64,000 nucleotides of DNA, taken from positions 234,416 to 298,415 of the forward strand of contig MKUZ01000009.1 in the NCBI GenBank assembly GCA_001899065.1. Reading direction: 5' to 3'. Below are positions 62,147-64,000 of the stretch, one piece after another (the first letter of the stretch is position 1; every line of letters begins with the position of its first letter). This DNA is from Devosia sp. 66-22 (lineage in GTDB: Bacteria; Pseudomonadota; Alphaproteobacteria; Rhizobiales; Devosiaceae). The notes under the pieces are model-generated. The model was not told where the DNA came from, searched no databases, and was given only the letters and a program-made list of their open reading frames with translations. The position numbers were made by a program, and so were the translations under genes.

Positions 62147-63574
62147 TCACGACGCCATTCCGAAGACGCGCATCGACAAGGCGGCAAGGCCGAGGAAGCC
62201 GAAGAAGCCCACGACGTCGGTGACGGTGGTGACGAACACCGAGGAGGCCACCGCGGGATCGACCTTGAAGCGGTTGAGGGTGAGCGGAATGAGAATGCCG
62301 GCGGTGCCGGCGGCGATCATGTTGACGATCATGGCCAGCGCGATGACGACGCCGAGCCCGGGATTGAAGAAGCGCAGCCAGGTGAGGAGGCCCAGCAGCA
62401 TGGCGAAGATCAGGCCGTTGAGAACGCCGACGGCCATTTCGCGCAGGATGAGGCGGCGGATCTTGTAGCTGTCGAGCTCGCGCATCGCGAGGGCGCGAAC
62501 GGTGACGGTCATGGTCTGCGTTGCGGCATTGCCGCCCATCGAGGCAACGATGGGCATGAGCGCGGCCAGGGCAACCATCTCCTCGATGGTGGCGTCGAAC
62601 AGGCCGATGATGAAGGAGGCGAGCATGGCAGTGACGAGGTTGACGACCAGCCAGGTGGCACGCCCGCGCACCGTCGACGCGACGCCGTCGGAAAGCTCCT
62701 CGTCGCCGACGCCGGCGAGGAGCTGCATATCCTCGGTCGCCTCCTCGTGGATGACGTCGACGATGTCGTCGATGGTGAGCACGCCGACGAGCCGGCGGCT
62801 CTCGTCGACAACCGCCACCTCGACCAGATCGTAGCGCTCGAAATCGCGCGCCGCTTCTTCCTGGTCTTCGGTCGCCAGCACCTCGATCACATCGGCATTC
62901 ATCAGGTCGCCAATGCGCACGTCGCGCTTGGAGCGCAGGAACTTGTCGAGCGGGATGATGCCCTGGAGATTGTAGGCCGCGTCCACGACGTAAATCTGGA
63001 AGAACTCGTCGGGCAGGTCCTTTTCGCCGCGCAGATAGTCGATGGTCTGGCCTACCGACCAGTAAGGCGGGATGGCGATGAAGTCCGTCTGCATCAGACG
63101 GCCGGCCGAATCCTCCGGGAAGTCGAGCGACCGCTTGAGGCTCAGCCGCTCGAAGGCCGGCATCTGGGCGAGGATTTCCTCGCGCTCGGGGATGTCGATG
63201 TCCTCGAGAATGTGGACGGCGTCGTCGCTGTCGAGTTCGGCAACACCGCGCGCCACATCGGCGGTGGGCAGCTCATCGATGATCTCGGAGCGCACCGTGT
63301 CGTCGACTTCGGTCAGCGCCGAGAAGTCGAACTTGTCGCCAAGGATGGTGACGAGCCGGACGCGCTCTTCGGCGTCCAGGGCCTCCAGCAGGTCGCCCAT
63401 GTCGGCGGCATGCAGCGGCTCGGTCAGCTCGGCGACGGCAGCGGTGTCGTCTTCGGCGAGCTTGGCGCGCAGGCGCTCGACCCAGTGCGGGTTGAGGTGG
63501 TCGTCGGCGTCGCGCAGGGCGTCGGGATCAACGCCGGGCGCCACGCTGTCAGCGATGTCGGGGCTGTCGGTCAT
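62147..63574 (-). CDS. mgtE: Magnesium transporter MgtE
   Basis: Mg2+-gated channel, 475 residues. The N-domain (about 25-140) is followed by a tandem CBS domain (about 140-270, SAGRLMQTDFIAIPPYWSVGQ; VGVLTIDDIVDV) that senses cytoplasmic Mg2+. The C-terminal pore of five helices includes LVVNLVTAMLASFIIGLFD and the conserved MPIVASMGGNAATQTMTV. Typical architecture; no unusual residues seen. Confidence 0.96.
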   Translation of the reverse strand: MTDSPDIADSVAPGVDPDALRDADDHLNPHWVERLRAKLAEDDTAAVAELTEPLHAADMGDLLEALDAEERVRLVTILGDKFDFSALTEVDDTVRSEIIDELPTADVARGVAELDSDDAVHILEDIDIPEREEILAQMPAFERLSLKRSLDFPEDSAGRLMQTDFIAIPPYWSVGQTIDYLRGEKDLPDEFFQIYVVDAAYNLQGIIPLDKFLRSKRDVRIGDLMNADVIEVLATEDQEEAARDFERYDLVEVAVVDESRRLVGVLTIDDIVDVIHEEATEDMQLLAGVGDEELSDGVASTVRGRATWLVVNLVTAMLASFIIGLFDATIEEMVALAALMPIVASMGGNAATQTMTVTVRALAMRELDSYKIRRLILREMAVGVLNGLIFAMLLGLLTWLRFFNPGLGVVIALAMIVNMIAAGTAGILIPLTLNRFKVDPAVASSVFVTTVTDVVGFFGFLGLAALSMRVFGMAS

Positions 63575-63653
63575 CCGCGATCCGGGCTCGAGTCATGCGC
63601 GGTGTAGCCAATCGAGCCCATATGCGCCAGACTCAAGAGCGGAGGAACGGCAC

Positions 63654-64000
63654 ATGCCAGCCAAGAGCAGCGCGGACAAGTCGCTCGACCGGCTGGTCCG
63701 GCTCGCGAGGAAGCTCAAGCTCGAGGACATCGCGGTGGGCACGAGCTTCGGCCAGCCGGCGCTGAGGGTGCACGACCGGCCCTTCGTCAGCATCAAGACC
63801 GCCGGCATCATGGTTCTCCATTGCCCGCTCGAGGTGAAGGAGATGCTGATGGAAATGGCGCCCGACATTTACTTCCAGACCCCACATTTCGAGGGCTGGC
63901 CGGCGCTGATGGTGCGGCTCGACCAGATCGGCGACGAGGAACTGGCGCTGCGCATCGAGAACGCCTGGCGCTACAAGGCGCCCAAGCGGCTGGCCGCGAA
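63654..64000 (+). CDS. MmcQ/YjbR family protein (partial, cut by window edge)
   Basis: Start ATG 63654 with GGAGG 9 nt upstream. The 115 visible residues (MPAKSSADKSLDRLVRLA, FGQPALRVHDRPFVS, YFQTPHFEGWPALMVRL, WRYKAPKRLAA) match the MmcQ/YjbR-like family of small DNA-binding-fold proteins of about 120 residues. The end lies beyond the window, probably within a few codons. Confidence 0.85.
   Translation, partial: MPAKSSADKSLDRLVRLARKLKLEDIAVGTSFGQPALRVHDRPFVSIKTAGIMVLHCPLEVKEMLMEMAPDIYFQTPHFEGWPALMVRLDQIGDEELALRIENAWRYKAPKRLAA

Overview
The window is high-GC chromosomal DNA from an alphaproteobacterium, most likely order Hyphomicrobiales and possibly Devosia or a relative (the genus is an inference). 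The evidence is the core gene set: PleD and DivK together, MipZ, HdaA, a DUF3572 protein beside a zinc-ribbon DinB, a DUF1489 protein, a non-catalytic dihydroorotase paired with PyrB, and a perfect CtrA motif. I see no rRNA, tRNA, insertion sequence, prophage, CRISPR array or plasmid function. Nearly all of it is coding, with many 1-8 nt overlaps typical of translationally coupled operons.

Layout. 1-6.2 kb (minus): malic enzyme (cut by the left edge), a CSS-type EAL phosphodiesterase with a CtrA box in front, a small conserved protein, and aspS. 6.4-13.1 kb: RNase D, then an overlapping minus-strand operon of an AI-2E-type permease, hdaA, ppk and ppx. 13.2-16.9 kb (plus): purM, a purN-acetyltransferase fusion and an FAD monooxygenase. 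16.9-22.5 kb: accessory genes, including a TIM-barrel isomerase, a RibD-C reductase, a MarR-GNAT regulator with its palindromic operator, a tautomerase with a DMT exporter, and an unusual trio of a membrane-anchored LuxR-type regulator with two exported proteins bearing aspartate-rich tails. 22.5-31.2 kb: two minus-strand gat operons (gatB; gatC/gatA), each holding a GNAT gene, around a cytochrome c, a YjhX protein and a HAD phosphatase. 31.2-41.6 kb (plus): ruvX, pyrB, inactive pyrC, plsY, dprA, topA, rnr, DUF983 and rpmG. 41.6-47.8 kb: a structured non-coding stretch, pleD and divK (minus), then DUF3572, dinB, RidA, GDPD and a FemAB-like protein (plus). 47.8-54.2 kb: GT2, a sterol desaturase-SDR fusion, a sterol-glucosyltransferase-like GT, HIT, a hairpin-rich gap, XRE and SulP. 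54.2-64 kb: clpA and clpS, a D-Ala-D-Ala carboxypeptidase with a SPOR domain, a diguanylate cyclase, mipZ, DUF1489, mgtE and a partial MmcQ/YjbR protein.

How they work together. Cell-cycle and c-di-GMP control recurs: CtrA box with EAL, PleD/DivK, a membrane GGDEF protein, MipZ and HdaA. Nucleotide synthesis (purM, purN, pyrB and its partner), tRNA-dependent amidation (gatCAB), RNA decay (rnd, rnr) and proteolysis (clpA/clpS) form the housekeeping background. The most unusual items are the LuxR/acidic-tail protein trio, the hairpin-rich RNA candidate after rpmG, the PurN-GNAT fusion, the inactive PyrC partner, the desaturase-SDR/glycosyltransferase pair and a start-codon hairpin on the cytochrome gene. 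All calls come from reading the sequence; no database search was possible.
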